Assembly (NCBI GenBank): GCA_004346725.1
Contig: SMDE01000005.1
Location: forward strand, 62,001-126,000
DNA: 64,000 bases
Direction of reading: 5' to 3'
From: Phytobacter diazotrophicus
GTDB taxonomy: Bacteria; Pseudomonadota; Gammaproteobacteria; Enterobacterales; Enterobacteriaceae
The notes beneath the pieces are model-generated. The model was not told the DNA's origin, made no database searches, and was given only the letters and a program-made list of their open reading frames with translations. Shown here in pieces: positions 27,794 to 37,550 of this stretch. The position numbers and the translations under genes were made by a program. Position 1 is the stretch's first letter; the number at the start of each line of letters is the position of its first letter.

Positions 27794-28750
27794 CTACGCC
27801 TTAGCGGAAAAAGCCAGCAGGGGTTTGCGCGTCCTGCCCGGCGTTTTATACAACGCGATGGCCTCTTGCCAGTGAGCCAGCGGAAAGAGGCTGGCGTCAT
27901 TGAGCTGGCTTTGGCGCAGTAACGTCCAGAGTTCAGCGAACAGCGCCTGCCACTGCGCCGCTGAGACAGCATCCAGAACGTTGCGAATATGGAACCACTG
28001 GGTCGGTGGATGGTGGGGAAGAACGCGATAAGGCTGGCCGGAAAGCAGGCCATAGCTGACAAACAGCGCCGTTTTGCGCATGGATGAGAGCAGTAAGTCG
28101 GCAAGTTTTCCGCCGGTGGCGTCATACACAATATTTGTCGTTTGCGCCAGGGTCTCGATTTCCGCGGTGCGCGTCTCCTCAAGCGGGCGAATGCCGCACT
28201 CAGCCAGCTTTTGCCGATGAACGGGCGAGCGATGAACGCCCGTGACGCTCAGCGCACCACGCTTGAGCGCCCACTGGCCGAGCAGAGCGGCGCAATCCGA
28301 CCCGGCGGCGGTAATCAGCACATGTTTTCCCGCTGGCGGGTAGAGATTAAGCATTAACAGCGCGGCAAGCGGGTTGATGTACGCCCTGGCCGCCAGCGTA
28401 TCGCTGATATCGTCCGGTACCGGCACGGTAAAGGCCGCCGGGCAGTCAACCAGGCGTTGCCAGGTGCCCTGTCCGCGCAGCGGCAACACCCGTTTTCCCA
28501 GCAGATGGGCGGCCTGCGGTGGTGCCTGAATAACGGTGCCCACACCTTCATAACCGGCAATGGCGGGCAGGGTGATCCGGTGGCGATATGCGCCGGTGAT
28601 GGGGATCAGATCGGAGGCATTGACCGGGGAAAGCGCCATTGCGACCCGCACCCTCTCAGCCGCCAGTTCCTCTGCCTCTACCCTTTGCAGTGACAACACT
28701 GATTCTGGCGCCCCAAAGGTGCGATAGATAAGGGCGGTGTTATCACTCAT
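27794..28750 (-). CDS. MDR-superfamily NAD(P)H-dependent oxidoreductase (2-enoyl thioester reductase/quinone oxidoreductase-like)
   Basis: A 318-residue zinc-free medium-chain dehydrogenase/reductase. The GroES-like part has [15 protein letters not shown] followed by the GYEGVGTV motif (~67-74). The Rossmann part starts at [18 protein letters not shown] (~145) in place of the more usual GxxGxxG, a variation seen in the MECR/enoyl reductase branch. No catalytic-zinc ligand set is apparent. It converges with the MocR gene after a 14-base gap and overlaps the upstream TDT permease gene by 4 bases, so both are translated from one message. The substrate is unknown. Confidence 0.82.
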   Translation of the reverse strand: MSDNTALIYRTFGAPESVLSLQRVEAEELAAERVRVAMALSPVNASDLIPITGAYRHRITLPAIAGYEGVGTVIQAPPQAAHLLGKRVLPLRGQGTWQRLVDCPAAFTVPVPDDISDTLAARAYINPLAALLMLNLYPPAGKHVLITAAGSDCAALLGQWALKRGALSVTGVHRSPVHRQKLAECGIRPLEETRTAEIETLAQTTNIVYDATGGKLADLLLSSMRKTALFVSYGLLSGQPYRVLPHHPPTQWFHIRNVLDAVSAAQWQALFAELWTLLRQSQLNDASLFPLAHWQEAIALYKTPGRTRKPLLAFSAKA

Positions 28751-29709
28751 GGGTGTGGTTCGCGGATGATCAATTTGCCGCGTACCAGCAGCATAAAGGT
28801 TTTCACCATCAGTAGACCAATCACCAGATTACAGGCGAAAAACAGCGGGAAGGCGATCCAGTGCAGTGCGCCGTCGGGAGAACCGTGCCCCAGTTTCAGG
28901 GTCGTGGTCGCCAGCGATGCCACGCCGAACGAGAAGCTCCAGAAAGAGGGATTAAACGGCTGCGCGCTGTACCAGGGGATGAGGCGAATCATATACAGCG
29001 TTTGCAGCAGACCATAACCAAAGAGCAGTTTGGCAAAGACATCCGCCTGACCGCCGTTCAGCATCAGCCAGGCACTACAGGCAACGAACGCCGGGGCCAT
29101 CTGAATGCCAAGCGAGGTGCGAACCGCAGGCGACATCTCTTCCAGATTACGCATGCGACTCAGAATGGCCGGTTCGAGACTCAGCCAGGAGAAAACACCG
29201 GCGCCTAAAAAGAGCAGGCCGACATCGGTAAAGCCCAGCGCGCCACAGGCCATGGCGCTGATAAAATTGTTCGCCACGCCAGGCAGGTACAGCCCCGGCG
29301 TGGTGGCCTCTTTCGGGTGCGTGCCGCGCCATAATCCGGCGGTTTGCCAGGCGGAATAGGTTAGCTGGGCGGTAACGGCAACCAGAAACAGGATCAGGGC
29401 AAGCGTATAACACCAGGGTGTCAGGCCAATGGCGACCAGCATACTGGTGGCAGGCGCAAGGCTGACAAAACTGCTTTTCAGCGGATGGCCGATCTCCTCA
29501 CGCAGGGTGCCTGTATGGCGTATCAGACGGGTGATGAACGCAAACATCAACAGCGCCCAGATAAGAATAGCGAGAATGACCAGCACATCGGCAGGCAGGG
29601 TGGTGACAGGCCAGATGGTGGCGGCAAATCGCCAGGAGAAACCCAGGCCGATAATGCCCAGTACCATGCCAAAATAACCGGCGGGAAGGTTAATACGCGT
29701 TTTGTTCAT
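28747..29709 (-). CDS. TDT/SLAC1-family transporter (TehA/C4-dicarboxylate type)
   Basis: A 320-residue integral membrane protein with about ten hydrophobic helices, starting [20 protein letters not shown], a stretch typical of the tellurite-resistance/dicarboxylate transporter (TDT) family related to TehA and plant SLAC1. These act as anion channels or transporters; the ion cannot be told from sequence. The downstream oxidoreductase gene overlaps its stop by 4 bases, which indicates co-expression. The ribosome site before the ATG is weak (AAGCAAAAAACAG). Confidence 0.83.
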   Translation of the reverse strand: MNKTRINLPAGYFGMVLGIIGLGFSWRFAATIWPVTTLPADVLVILAILIWALLMFAFITRLIRHTGTLREEIGHPLKSSFVSLAPATSMLVAIGLTPWCYTLALILFLVAVTAQLTYSAWQTAGLWRGTHPKEATTPGLYLPGVANNFISAMACGALGFTDVGLLFLGAGVFSWLSLEPAILSRMRNLEEMSPAVRTSLGIQMAPAFVACSAWLMLNGGQADVFAKLLFGYGLLQTLYMIRLIPWYSAQPFNPSFWSFSFGVASLATTTLKLGHGSPDGALHWIAFPLFFACNLVIGLLMVKTFMLLVRGKLIIREPHP

Positions 29710-29795
29710 CTGTTTTTTGCTTGTATGGCCGAGCGAAGCTGGAAGTGTATAGAGTTGCAGGCAGAGCGTAAACGGCAGCAGGAAGCAGGCGGGCT

Positions 29796-29822
29796 AAAAG
29801 TGAGCAGGCGCGTGGCCTGCTC
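29796..29822 (-). terminator. Intrinsic terminator downstream of glgX
   Basis: Perfect 7-bp arms GAGCAGG (29802-29808) and CCTGCTC (29816-29822) with a 7-base loop. Read on the minus strand the stem is followed by ACTTTT. It lies 62 bases after the glgX stop and probably ends the treZ-treY-glgX transcript. Confidence 0.5.
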
Positions 29823-29840
29823 AGGGGAACGGCTTTTAAC

Positions 29841-29853
29841 GTGACGGTGTCAC
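29841..29853. promoter_or_regulatory. GTGAC-N3-GTCAC palindrome, copy 1
   Basis: GTGAC-GGT-GTCAC lies 31 bases past the 3' end of glgX, within CGTGAC...GTCACG, followed by TATTTTT on the plus strand. An almost identical site lies upstream of treZ at 36437-36449, so the pair brackets the trehalose operon. It may be an operator or part of a plus-strand terminator. Confidence 0.3.
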
Positions 29854-29884
29854 GTATTTTTACCCTAAACGAAGGTGCGTATCG

Positions 29885-31960
29885 CTATGGACGCCTGAAC
29901 AGGACGATAGAGCGGCCCTCCAGTTCAAAATCCATCTCTTTGGTGATAACCAGCCCACGTTTGGCGTTTTCTGCGGTGGAAATCTCCAGCACCCAGCCAC
30001 CTTCGCCAAACTGCGGAATACGAAACGGCACATTGCCTTCAAACGGGTTAATGAGCATCAGAACATCATGCCAGATACCTTTTTCCGTTTGCAGGTCCGG
30101 GCGACCGATATAGACACCGAGCGTCGAACCCTCATCCCACTGTTCCGGTTGCTGGAAACCGCCCCCGGCGTTAAACCACTCGATCACCATGCCATCGCGC
30201 CAGTTTTCACGGCGCAGCAGCGGCTGGTCGGCGCGAAGTTTAATGACGTGGCGGGTAAACTCATGCAGTGTTCTGGCCGTTTCCGGCAGGTTATCCCAGT
30301 GCACCCATGAGATTTCACTGTCCTGACAGTAGCCGTTATTGTTCCCCAACTGGCTGCGACCAAACTCGTCGCCCGCAAGCAGCATGGGTGTGCCGTGTGA
30401 GAAGAACAGTGTGGCAAGGAAGTTACGTTTCTGCCGCTCGCGCACGGCGTTAATGCCTTCATCCTCTGTTGGACCTTCCGCGCCATAGTTGCAGGAGCGG
30501 TTATCGTTGTGGCCGTCTTTATTGTCTTCGCCGTTGGCTTCGTTGTGCTTGTCGTTGTATGACACCAGATCGTTAAGCGTGAAGCCGTCATGGGCGGTAA
30601 TAAAGTTAACGCTGGCCCACGGGCGACGTCCGCGCAGGTCGTACAGGTCGCCGGAGCCCAGCAGGCGGGCGGCGAAATCGCTGGAGACATTATCGCCATG
30701 CCAGTATTCACGCACCGTGTCGCGATATTTATCATTCCACTCGGCCCAGCCGGGCGGGAACCCACCTACCTGATAGCCGCCCGGACCGATATCCCATGGT
30801 TCGCCAATCAATTTCAGTCGTGACAGCAAAGGGTCCTGCATCATGGCGTCAAAAAAGCCGCCGCGCTGGTCGAAGCCTTCCGGTTCACGTCCCAGAATGG
30901 TCCCCAGGTCAAAGCGAAAGCCGTCGATATGCATCGACTCTGCCCAGTAACGCAGCGAATCCATCACCATTTGTAGCACCCGTGGATGCGAGGTGTTCAC
31001 CGTATTACCCGTACCGGTATCGTTAATGTAATAGCGATGCTGCTCAGGCAAGGTACGGTAGTAGGAGAAATTATCGATCCCCTTAAACGAGAGCGTTGGG
31101 CCCAGTTCGTTGCCTTCCGCCGTGTGGTTATAGACCACATCGAGGATTACTTCGATACCGGCATCATGAAAGGTGCGGACCATATCGCGCACGCCCTGAA
31201 TGCCTTTCGGACCGTAATAACGCGAAGCCGGGGCAAAGAAGCCCAGGGTGTTATAGCCCCAGAAATTTTTCAGCCCCTTGTCCAGAAGGTGCTGATCATC
31301 CGGAAACCAGTGGATAGGCAGCAGTTCAACCGAGGTAATGCCGAGATTTTTGATGTAATCCACCGTCGCCTTGTGGCCCATGCCTTCAAAGGTGCCGCGC
31401 AGCTCCTGCGGCAAGGCGGAGTTGAGCTGGGTAAAGCCCTTCACGTGCGTTTCATAGATAACCGCACTGGACCAGGGAATGACCGGGCGATGTTGGTCCT
31501 GCCAGTCAAATTCATTCGGGTCGATCACCCGGCATTTGGGCATATAGGGGCCGCTGTCGCGGGTATCAAACGTCAGATCTTTATCTTCATGTAACAGGTC
31601 GTAGGCAAAGTGCGATTCATTCCACTCCACATTGCCAACCAGTTCGCGGGCGTACGGGTCAACCAGCAGTTTATGCGGGTTAAAACGGTGACCATTTTCC
31701 GGGTCGTAAGGCCCATGGACGCGAAACCCATACAGTGCGCCGGGTTTCAGTCCGGGAACGTAGCCGTGCCAGATTTCATGGGTGTACTCCGGCAGATCGA
31801 GCCTTGCAATCTCCTGTTTGCCGTCGGGAGCATAGAGACACAGCTCAACGCGCTGCGCGTGGGCGGAAAAGAGCGCGAAGTTGACGCCCTCACCATCGTA
31901 ATTAGCACCAAGCTGGTGATAATTTCCTGCCGTAATGGTAAATGACTTTCCGTCTGACAT
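29885..31960 (-). CDS. glgX: Glycogen debranching enzyme GlgX (TreX-type)
   Basis: A 691-residue GH13 isoamylase-type enzyme that cuts alpha-1,6 branches of glycogen. The CBM48-like N-terminal module begins NYHQLGANYDGEGVNFALFSAHA. The catalytic barrel shows DVVYNHTAEG, the nucleophile region GFRFDLGTILG, the acid/base GEPWDIGPGGYQVG and the transition-state region INFITAHDGFTLNDLVSYN. ATG 31960 follows GAAGGA. As third gene behind treZ and treY, with a 46-base gap, it probably acts as TreX, feeding linear maltodextrins to TreY rather than serving a glg operon. It is slightly longer than E. coli GlgX (657). Confidence 0.95.
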   Translation of the reverse strand: MSDGKSFTITAGNYHQLGANYDGEGVNFALFSAHAQRVELCLYAPDGKQEIARLDLPEYTHEIWHGYVPGLKPGALYGFRVHGPYDPENGHRFNPHKLLVDPYARELVGNVEWNESHFAYDLLHEDKDLTFDTRDSGPYMPKCRVIDPNEFDWQDQHRPVIPWSSAVIYETHVKGFTQLNSALPQELRGTFEGMGHKATVDYIKNLGITSVELLPIHWFPDDQHLLDKGLKNFWGYNTLGFFAPASRYYGPKGIQGVRDMVRTFHDAGIEVILDVVYNHTAEGNELGPTLSFKGIDNFSYYRTLPEQHRYYINDTGTGNTVNTSHPRVLQMVMDSLRYWAESMHIDGFRFDLGTILGREPEGFDQRGGFFDAMMQDPLLSRLKLIGEPWDIGPGGYQVGGFPPGWAEWNDKYRDTVREYWHGDNVSSDFAARLLGSGDLYDLRGRRPWASVNFITAHDGFTLNDLVSYNDKHNEANGEDNKDGHNDNRSCNYGAEGPTEDEGINAVRERQKRNFLATLFFSHGTPMLLAGDEFGRSQLGNNNGYCQDSEISWVHWDNLPETARTLHEFTRHVIKLRADQPLLRRENWRDGMVIEWFNAGGGFQQPEQWDEGSTLGVYIGRPDLQTEKGIWHDVLMLINPFEGNVPFRIPQFGEGGWVLEISTAENAKRGLVITKEMDFELEGRSIVLFRRP

Positions 31961-32006
31961 TTTTTCCTTCTCCCGCGAATTAAGATTTTGCCATAAATAC
32001 AAAAGG

Positions 32007-34544
32007 TTAAAATGAACTATACAAAACGCGTACGGGCAGACTGCCATCACCTGACGCCAGGTTAACGCCGTCGTTCAGGTCTTCTTCTTTTCCGGTAAAC
32101 AGATCCCGATAGCGCCGTCCGGCAAGCGCATCCGGCAGCATGACCGATGTCTCCAACCCTGGCGGGTAGAGCCGGTCGGGGTGAGCGGCCAGCGAATCGA
32201 AGACCAGGCGCGGGACAATAACAACCAGCGCCTCATTGCCAGTGGTACGGGCAAAGGCGATAACATTTTTCGCCTGCGACCCTGACGCTGAAAGCGGCAG
32301 ATAGTCACCCGTGCGAAACAGCAGCGGTTTTTGCTGGCGGAAACGGGCAAGGAGTGCGATGGCCTGCTGTTTCGTCCTGCCGCTAAACCAGGCGTCTTTA
32401 TCGGTAGTGAGCGGCTTTTCCTCATCGTCAAGCGCGCTGGCCAGCGCAAAGAAATCCGGTTCGCGGCGATTATCGGGATCCACAAGGCTAAAGTTAAACG
32501 CCTCGCTCCCCTGATAAATATCCGGTACACCGGGCGCAGTAAGTTTAATTATTGCCTGGGTCAGGCTGTTCACCAGTCCGGCGCGAATAAAAGGTTGCAG
32601 GGAGCGGTGGAAATCGACCAGAAACGGCTGGTTTTCCGCCGAGAGCAGATGAGTGACATAGCCGAGCACCGCCTGTTCGTAGGCGTCATTGGTGTCACCC
32701 CAGCTTGTACGCAGTTTCTCCTCACGCAGCGCTTTTTCCACATAGGGGAGAAAGCGGGCTTCAAGGGCTTTGAGGCCTTTATGATCGTCCGGGCGTAACG
32801 TAACGGGCCAGGCGCCGGCCAGCGCCTGATAGATCATCCATTTGCTGCCGGAGCGCGGGGCGGCGCCGTCATCTATCAGCACCACTTTGGACTTGTTCAT
32901 TTCGCGCCAGCGAACAACGCACTGCGCCCAGTGTTCGGGCGCTTCGGTGAGGGTATAGAGCCGGGCGCGGGTATCCTCACCCCGTTTGGTGTCATGGGTG
33001 GAGGTGGTCGACAGGGCATCCGGCTGTCGCTCGCGGCGGGTTTGCATTGCCTCATGGAACGCGGCCAGCGCGTACGGTCGCGGTAGCGGTTCAGAGCCCA
33101 CTTCATTGAGCGCCAGCGCCATGTGCTGACGGAAAAAGAGGGTATCTTCCACCGATTTCGCCATCAGCGGCCCGGTCAGTTGCTGAAAGCGGGTGCGGAA
33201 GGTGAGCACGTTATGATCGGTGCTCTCCTTCACCTCGCCAACAAGAATCTGTTGCAGGAAATCCAGTGCCTCAGGATCCGGGAGGGTTCCGAGCGCTCTC
33301 ACCGAATCGGCCACCTTTTGCAGCAGGGCATGGTCCGCCGGGGGCAGCCCACTGTCGGTGCCGTAGGTACGGTAGACGGGGAAGGCGACCAGCAATTCGC
33401 GCAGCGCCGTACTGAGGGCGGTTTCATCGAGCGCGACACCTTCCGCCGTGGCAATCTCCAGGCTGAGCCTGAGCAGGGTGTTGAATTCCCCTTCAAAATT
33501 GCGCCCCGACATCAGCAGCTTCGCGGCCCGCAGCTCGTTTGCCATATCAACCGTTCTGCCCAGCACCGCTTCGTAGGTCTGGCTCAGGGTCTCCATATTG
33601 TCGCCATCGACCAGTGCGTCTGATAACGCGGCGATAAATTCATAACCGGTGGTCCCGGAGATGGGCCAGTCCTGAGGTAGCTGTTCGCCTTCACCCAGGA
33701 TCTTCTCCACGGTGATATAGCAGTCCGGCCCGGCCTGTTGGCGCAAATGGTCAAGGTAGCCTTTCGGGTCTGCCAGCCCGTCAATATGGTCGACCCGCAG
33801 CCCGTCAACAACGCCGCTATGCACCAGTTCGAGGATCAGCCGGTGGGTGTCATCAAAGACGGTTTTATCTTCAACGCGTACCCCCACCAGACCGGTTATC
33901 TCGAAAAAGCGGCGGTAGGAGAGCGAATGGGGCGCGTCACGCCAGCAGGTGAGTCGCCAGGGTTGCCGCTCATGCAACGCGCTGATGGCTGATTTATCCG
34001 TCAGGTTCAATATCGCGGCGGGGTCGTCCTGCCAGCTTTCCGGCGTCAATGGGTAAAAACTGTCGTAATAGGCAAAGGCGGGATGTCCGGTTTGCGGGTC
34101 CGGCTGCACGCGGATCTCATCACGCGCCAGCACATTTTCAAAGGTATCGCCCAGGAAAGGCAGTGTCAGCGGGCGCGTCCAGTCGATATCAAAATGGTGG
34201 GCGTAACGGCTTTGTGGACCGTGTTCGATAACATCGCGCCACCAGCGGTTTTCCAGCGATGCCGCCATATGGTTTGGCACAATGTCGAGGATCAGACCCA
34301 GCCCGGCCTCTTTGAGCGCGTTGACCATGCGGTCAAACCCCTTGCGCCCGCCAATGGCCGGATCGATTTCATTGGCGTCTGTTACGTCATAACCGTGGGT
34401 GGACCCTGTGGTGGCGGTAAAAACCGGCGAGGCATACAGGTGGCTCATGCCGAGGCGTTTAAGATAGGGCACCAGCGCCGCGGCGCGATCAAAGGTCATG
34501 CCGTTACGAAACTGAATACGGTAGGTTGCCGTTGGAATGGTCAT
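32007..34544 (-). CDS. treY: Maltooligosyl trehalose synthase TreY
   Basis: An 845-residue GH13 enzyme that turns the reducing-end alpha-1,4 bond of a maltodextrin into the alpha,alpha-1,1 bond of trehalose. Its start PTATYRIQFRNGMTFDRAAALVPYLKRLG is diagnostic of TreY. Other marks are LGLILDIVPNHMA, the catalytic GLRVDHIDGLADP and the C-terminal PGVPDIYQGSE. The ATG overlaps the treZ stop as ATGA, with GGAG 7 bases upstream, so translation is coupled. TreY works with TreZ, which releases trehalose, and with GlgX. In enterobacteria such operons are linked to osmotic and desiccation tolerance (established for the pathway, inferred here). Confidence 0.95.
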   Translation of the reverse strand: MTIPTATYRIQFRNGMTFDRAAALVPYLKRLGMSHLYASPVFTATTGSTHGYDVTDANEIDPAIGGRKGFDRMVNALKEAGLGLILDIVPNHMAASLENRWWRDVIEHGPQSRYAHHFDIDWTRPLTLPFLGDTFENVLARDEIRVQPDPQTGHPAFAYYDSFYPLTPESWQDDPAAILNLTDKSAISALHERQPWRLTCWRDAPHSLSYRRFFEITGLVGVRVEDKTVFDDTHRLILELVHSGVVDGLRVDHIDGLADPKGYLDHLRQQAGPDCYITVEKILGEGEQLPQDWPISGTTGYEFIAALSDALVDGDNMETLSQTYEAVLGRTVDMANELRAAKLLMSGRNFEGEFNTLLRLSLEIATAEGVALDETALSTALRELLVAFPVYRTYGTDSGLPPADHALLQKVADSVRALGTLPDPEALDFLQQILVGEVKESTDHNVLTFRTRFQQLTGPLMAKSVEDTLFFRQHMALALNEVGSEPLPRPYALAAFHEAMQTRRERQPDALSTTSTHDTKRGEDTRARLYTLTEAPEHWAQCVVRWREMNKSKVVLIDDGAAPRSGSKWMIYQALAGAWPVTLRPDDHKGLKALEARFLPYVEKALREEKLRTSWGDTNDAYEQAVLGYVTHLLSAENQPFLVDFHRSLQPFIRAGLVNSLTQAIIKLTAPGVPDIYQGSEAFNFSLVDPDNRREPDFFALASALDDEEKPLTTDKDAWFSGRTKQQAIALLARFRQQKPLLFRTGDYLPLSASGSQAKNVIAFARTTGNEALVVIVPRLVFDSLAAHPDRLYPPGLETSVMLPDALAGRRYRDLFTGKEEDLNDGVNLASGDGSLPVRVLYSSF

Positions 34545-36328
34545 TGCGCATCTCCTGACGCGAGGCGAACCACAATCGAGTGTGGAGGCAGTTCGGTTGT
34601 CATAGCGGGGCGGGCAAACAGCGTTTTGCCAGGAAGCTCGGGAGCGGGCCGGGCCTGTTCGCCGAGATTAAGCGCCATCGATAACATGCCGCCAGGAAAC
34701 GTCCAGCGTACGGCGAGATAGCCGGGCGCGGTATCCACGACCGTACCGTTATGGCCCGTCGCGTGGGCGAGTAACGGCACAATGTACTGCTGACGCAGCA
34801 ACAGCAGTTCGCGGGTTAAAGACAACCATGCTTTACCTTCCGCGCTTTGCTGCGCCTGCCAGTTGAGTTTCGACATCGTGAAGGTGCGTTCGTCATTGGG
34901 ATCGGGGACATCGACACCGTCATAGCCGGAGTGGCCGGCAAATTCGTTTGCGCGGCCTTCGCGTACAGCGCGGGCGAGATCGCCATGGAAATCGGTAAAG
35001 AACAGGAAAGGCCGCGTCTCGCCATACTCTTCACCCATAAAGATCAGCGGAATATGCGGTGAGAGCAGCAGGGCAGCAAGCAGACACTGGCTGCGTTCCG
35101 GCCCGGCGAGGCTAATCAGTCGTTCACCTAAAGCGCGGTTACCTACCTGATCGTGGTTCTGGATAAAGTCGACAAAGGCGGTGGGTGGCTGGCTTCGGCT
35201 GTCCACACCGCGCGGTTCGCCGCTGTGCGGGGAGACTTCTCCCTGATAGGCAAACCCTTCGGCGAGCGCCCTGGCAACCCATTGTTCAGGGGCGTTTGCG
35301 AAATCCTGGTAATACGCGTGGGTTTCGCCCGTTGCCAGCACATGCACGGCATTGTGGAGGTCGTCGTTCCATTCACCGGTAAAAAGCGGGACGGAACCGT
35401 CTTCATCGCGCGGGTGCAGGTCGGTGATGTTACGGCTGTCTTCTGTTGTGAGATGAACGGGACGGTCGGTTACCTGTTGACGAATGCGCTGCGCGATCTC
35501 AGTGAGAATGTGTTTTTCGGATTTATCCTTAATCTGATCGATGGCATCGAAGCGCAATCCATCAAGGCGAAACTCGGTCAACCAGTAGAGCGGCGCTTCC
35601 GCGATATAGCGACGGGCCGCATCCACATCATAAGCAATCCCCGCCCCCCAGGGGGTGGAACGGGAGGTATCGAAGAAGTCGGGTGACAGCAAGGCGAGAT
35701 AATTGCCTTCCGGGCCAAAGTGGTTGAGCACAATATCAAGCACCACAGAAAGCCCAAGACCGTGGGCGGCGTCGACAAAAGCGCGGAAATCGTCCGGCGT
35801 GCCGTAAGCGGAATGCGGTGCGTAGAGCAGTACGCCATCGTAGCCCCATCCCCGGTTGCCGCCAAACTGCGACAGGGGCATTACTTCAATTTGGGTAATT
35901 CCCAGTTCGGCAAGATAAGGCAGTTTCCTGATGGCTGCCTGGAGGGTACCTTCCGGGGTAAATGTGCCGATATGTAGTTCGTATACAACGGTTTCTTCCC
36001 ACGGACGCCCCTGCCACTGCGGGTGCTGCCAGCGGTACTGCGTGGGGTCAATGACCAGAGACGGACCATTGACATCCGCTTTTTGTGCGCGAGAGGCCGG
36101 GTCGGGAATTGTCATACCATCGTTGAGAACATACTGATATTCCGTGCCGGGTGCGACGTTTTCAACGGTAAGTTCAAACCAGCCCTCGTCGCACGGACGC
36201 ATCTCCAGGTCTTTACCTGCAAGCCGTAGGATGATGCCGGGTTGACCGGATGCCCAGAGACGAAACTGGACGGTACCGTTCCCAAGCCATTCGGCACCCC
36301 AGCTTTTATGAAATGATGTTGACTCCAT
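34541..36328 (-). CDS. treZ: Malto-oligosyltrehalose trehalohydrolase TreZ
   Basis: A 595-residue GH13 enzyme that hydrolyses maltooligosyl trehalose to free trehalose. The N-terminal CBM48-like module includes GAEWLGNGTVQFRLWA. The barrel shows ELHIGTFTPEGTLQAA, SVVLDIVLNHFGPEGN, the catalytic GLRFDAIDQI and FIQNHDQVGNRALGERL, and the region after IPLIFMGEEYGE is family typical. The ATG is preceded by GAGG with 7 bases spacing. It is the first gene of the operon; its ~180-base upstream region carries a GTGAC-AGT-GTCAC palindrome. Confidence 0.95.
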   Translation of the reverse strand: MESTSFHKSWGAEWLGNGTVQFRLWASGQPGIILRLAGKDLEMRPCDEGWFELTVENVAPGTEYQYVLNDGMTIPDPASRAQKADVNGPSLVIDPTQYRWQHPQWQGRPWEETVVYELHIGTFTPEGTLQAAIRKLPYLAELGITQIEVMPLSQFGGNRGWGYDGVLLYAPHSAYGTPDDFRAFVDAAHGLGLSVVLDIVLNHFGPEGNYLALLSPDFFDTSRSTPWGAGIAYDVDAARRYIAEAPLYWLTEFRLDGLRFDAIDQIKDKSEKHILTEIAQRIRQQVTDRPVHLTTEDSRNITDLHPRDEDGSVPLFTGEWNDDLHNAVHVLATGETHAYYQDFANAPEQWVARALAEGFAYQGEVSPHSGEPRGVDSRSQPPTAFVDFIQNHDQVGNRALGERLISLAGPERSQCLLAALLLSPHIPLIFMGEEYGETRPFLFFTDFHGDLARAVREGRANEFAGHSGYDGVDVPDPNDERTFTMSKLNWQAQQSAEGKAWLSLTRELLLLRQQYIVPLLAHATGHNGTVVDTAPGYLAVRWTFPGGMLSMALNLGEQARPAPELPGKTLFARPAMTTELPPHSIVVRLASGDAQ

Positions 36329-36436
36329 TCAGTTACCTCGTTTAATGCAAAAGCGATCAATGGCCAAAAAGTGCCTTAAGAACGCGACACCTCAATGCAT
36401 ACGAAGGTGATCATAGACGATAATGGGAAAAGTGAT

Positions 36437-36449
36437 GTGACAGTGTCAC
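36437..36449. promoter_or_regulatory. GTGAC-N3-GTCAC palindrome upstream of treZ, copy 2
   Basis: GTGAC-AGT-GTCAC lies ~109 bases upstream of the treZ start codon. The core is like half of a CRP site (TGTGA...TCAC) but with a five- rather than six-base spacer. It matches the site downstream of glgX except for one spacer base. Confidence 0.35.
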
Positions 36450-36508
36450 GCTTAGACGGGGCGGCAAAACAGCAGATATCGTCACACGGACCGATACCTG
36501 CGATCATC

Positions 36509-36871
36509 TTAAACGGCAGGAATGCTCTCCAGCGACGGGTAAATTGTCAGGCCGTGTTGTCTGGCGACCTCGATATCCATATCCGCCCCGCGCGATGCTC
36601 CGGCAATGCGATAGAGTGCGTCACAGCGGGTTATCAACCGATGCGCGACCGGATAGAGCATCGCCTCGCAGATTTCATCACCGTGCGATGTGGAACCCGC
36701 GGCTTTTGCCAGTGGCAGGGCCAGCCATTCACCAATCACCGGAATATGGCCGCGTTGCCAGACCGCCAGCGCGGCCTCTTCAAGTCTGGCAAGGTTCTGC
36801 GCGATTAAGTCAGCCTTGCCCTGTGTCCCACTGCGATAAGGGCCAGCGATAAGAATGATTTGTCGGTTCAT
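36509..36871 (-). CDS. DUF4406 / nucleoside 2-deoxyribosyltransferase-like protein
   Basis: A 120-residue protein of the DUF4406 group. It opens with IILIAGPYRSGT, the GPYR(S/T)GT loop typical of the nucleoside 2-deoxyribosyltransferase-like Rossmann fold. It contains DALYRIAGASRGADMDIEVARQHGLTIY, whose SxGAxxE-like part (here RGADMDIE) corresponds to the active-site region. The activity is not established for this group. It starts 7 bases downstream of the Nudix gene stop, so the two are probably one operon acting on nucleotides or nucleotide sugars. Confidence 0.78.
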   Translation of the reverse strand: MNRQIILIAGPYRSGTQGKADLIAQNLARLEEAALAVWQRGHIPVIGEWLALPLAKAAGSTSHGDEICEAMLYPVAHRLITRCDALYRIAGASRGADMDIEVARQHGLTIYPSLESIPAV

Positions 36872-36878
36872 GATGCCC

Positions 36879-37463
36879 TCACAGTATTTTTTTTAACGCG
36901 ACATGGTAGAGCAGCATGATGGTCTTACCGTCGCAGATAAGGCCGCTGTCAATGGCCGCAAGGGCGTCATCCAGTGTCATTTCCATGACTTCAATGTCTT
37001 CGCCTTCGGCTTCAATACCCCCGCCCTGGCTTATCTTGTCGCCCGATTGGTATTCCGCGGTGTAAAAGAACAGTTTTTCAGTGACAGAACCGGGGCTCAT
37101 AAAGGCTTCGAAGACCTTTTGTACATTCGCCACGCGATAGCCGGTCTCTTCTTCGGCCTCTGCTTTAATGCGGTTTTCCGGATCCATGTTATCGAGCAGG
37201 CCAGCGGCGGCTTCAATCAGGTAACCGTCATGTCCGTTGATAAAAACCGGAAAGCGAAACTGACGGGTCAGGATAACCGTCCGTTTCTGGCGGTTATACA
37301 GCAGGATCGTTGCGCCGTTGCCGCGGTCATACACTTCACGATTTTGTCGCTGCCACTCTCCGTCGCGGCGGCGCAGGTCAAAGGTATATTTGGTGAGCGT
37401 ATACCAGTCGTCGGACAGGATTTTGCTGTCCTCAATGCGTACTTCTGCACGTTTTGATTGCAC
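36879..37463 (-). CDS. NudK-like Nudix hydrolase
   Basis: A 194-residue Nudix hydrolase similar across its length to E. coli NudK (GDP-mannose pyrophosphatase), for example SDDWYTLTKYTFDLRRRDGE and REVYDRGNGATILLYN. The Nudix box is at 88-109 (GLLDNMDPENRI then AEAEEETGY). The box Arg of REUXEEXGU is Ala here, where I recall NudK having Lys. GTG 37463 is chosen because GGAGG lies 7 bases upstream; the longer in-frame ATG starts lack such a site. It probably hydrolyses a nucleoside diphosphate sugar. Divergent from the DeoR-family gene. Confidence 0.85.
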   Translation of the reverse strand: MQSKRAEVRIEDSKILSDDWYTLTKYTFDLRRRDGEWQRQNREVYDRGNGATILLYNRQKRTVILTRQFRFPVFINGHDGYLIEAAAGLLDNMDPENRIKAEAEEETGYRVANVQKVFEAFMSPGSVTEKLFFYTAEYQSGDKISQGGGIEAEGEDIEVMEMTLDDALAAIDSGLICDGKTIMLLYHVALKKIL

Positions 37464-37550
37464 AATACCACCTCCATACGTAGAGTAGGCATCATAAACA
37501 GCAATTTCGTGCATTATCAAGATCAATCGTGCAAAAACAGGAATAGCCTT

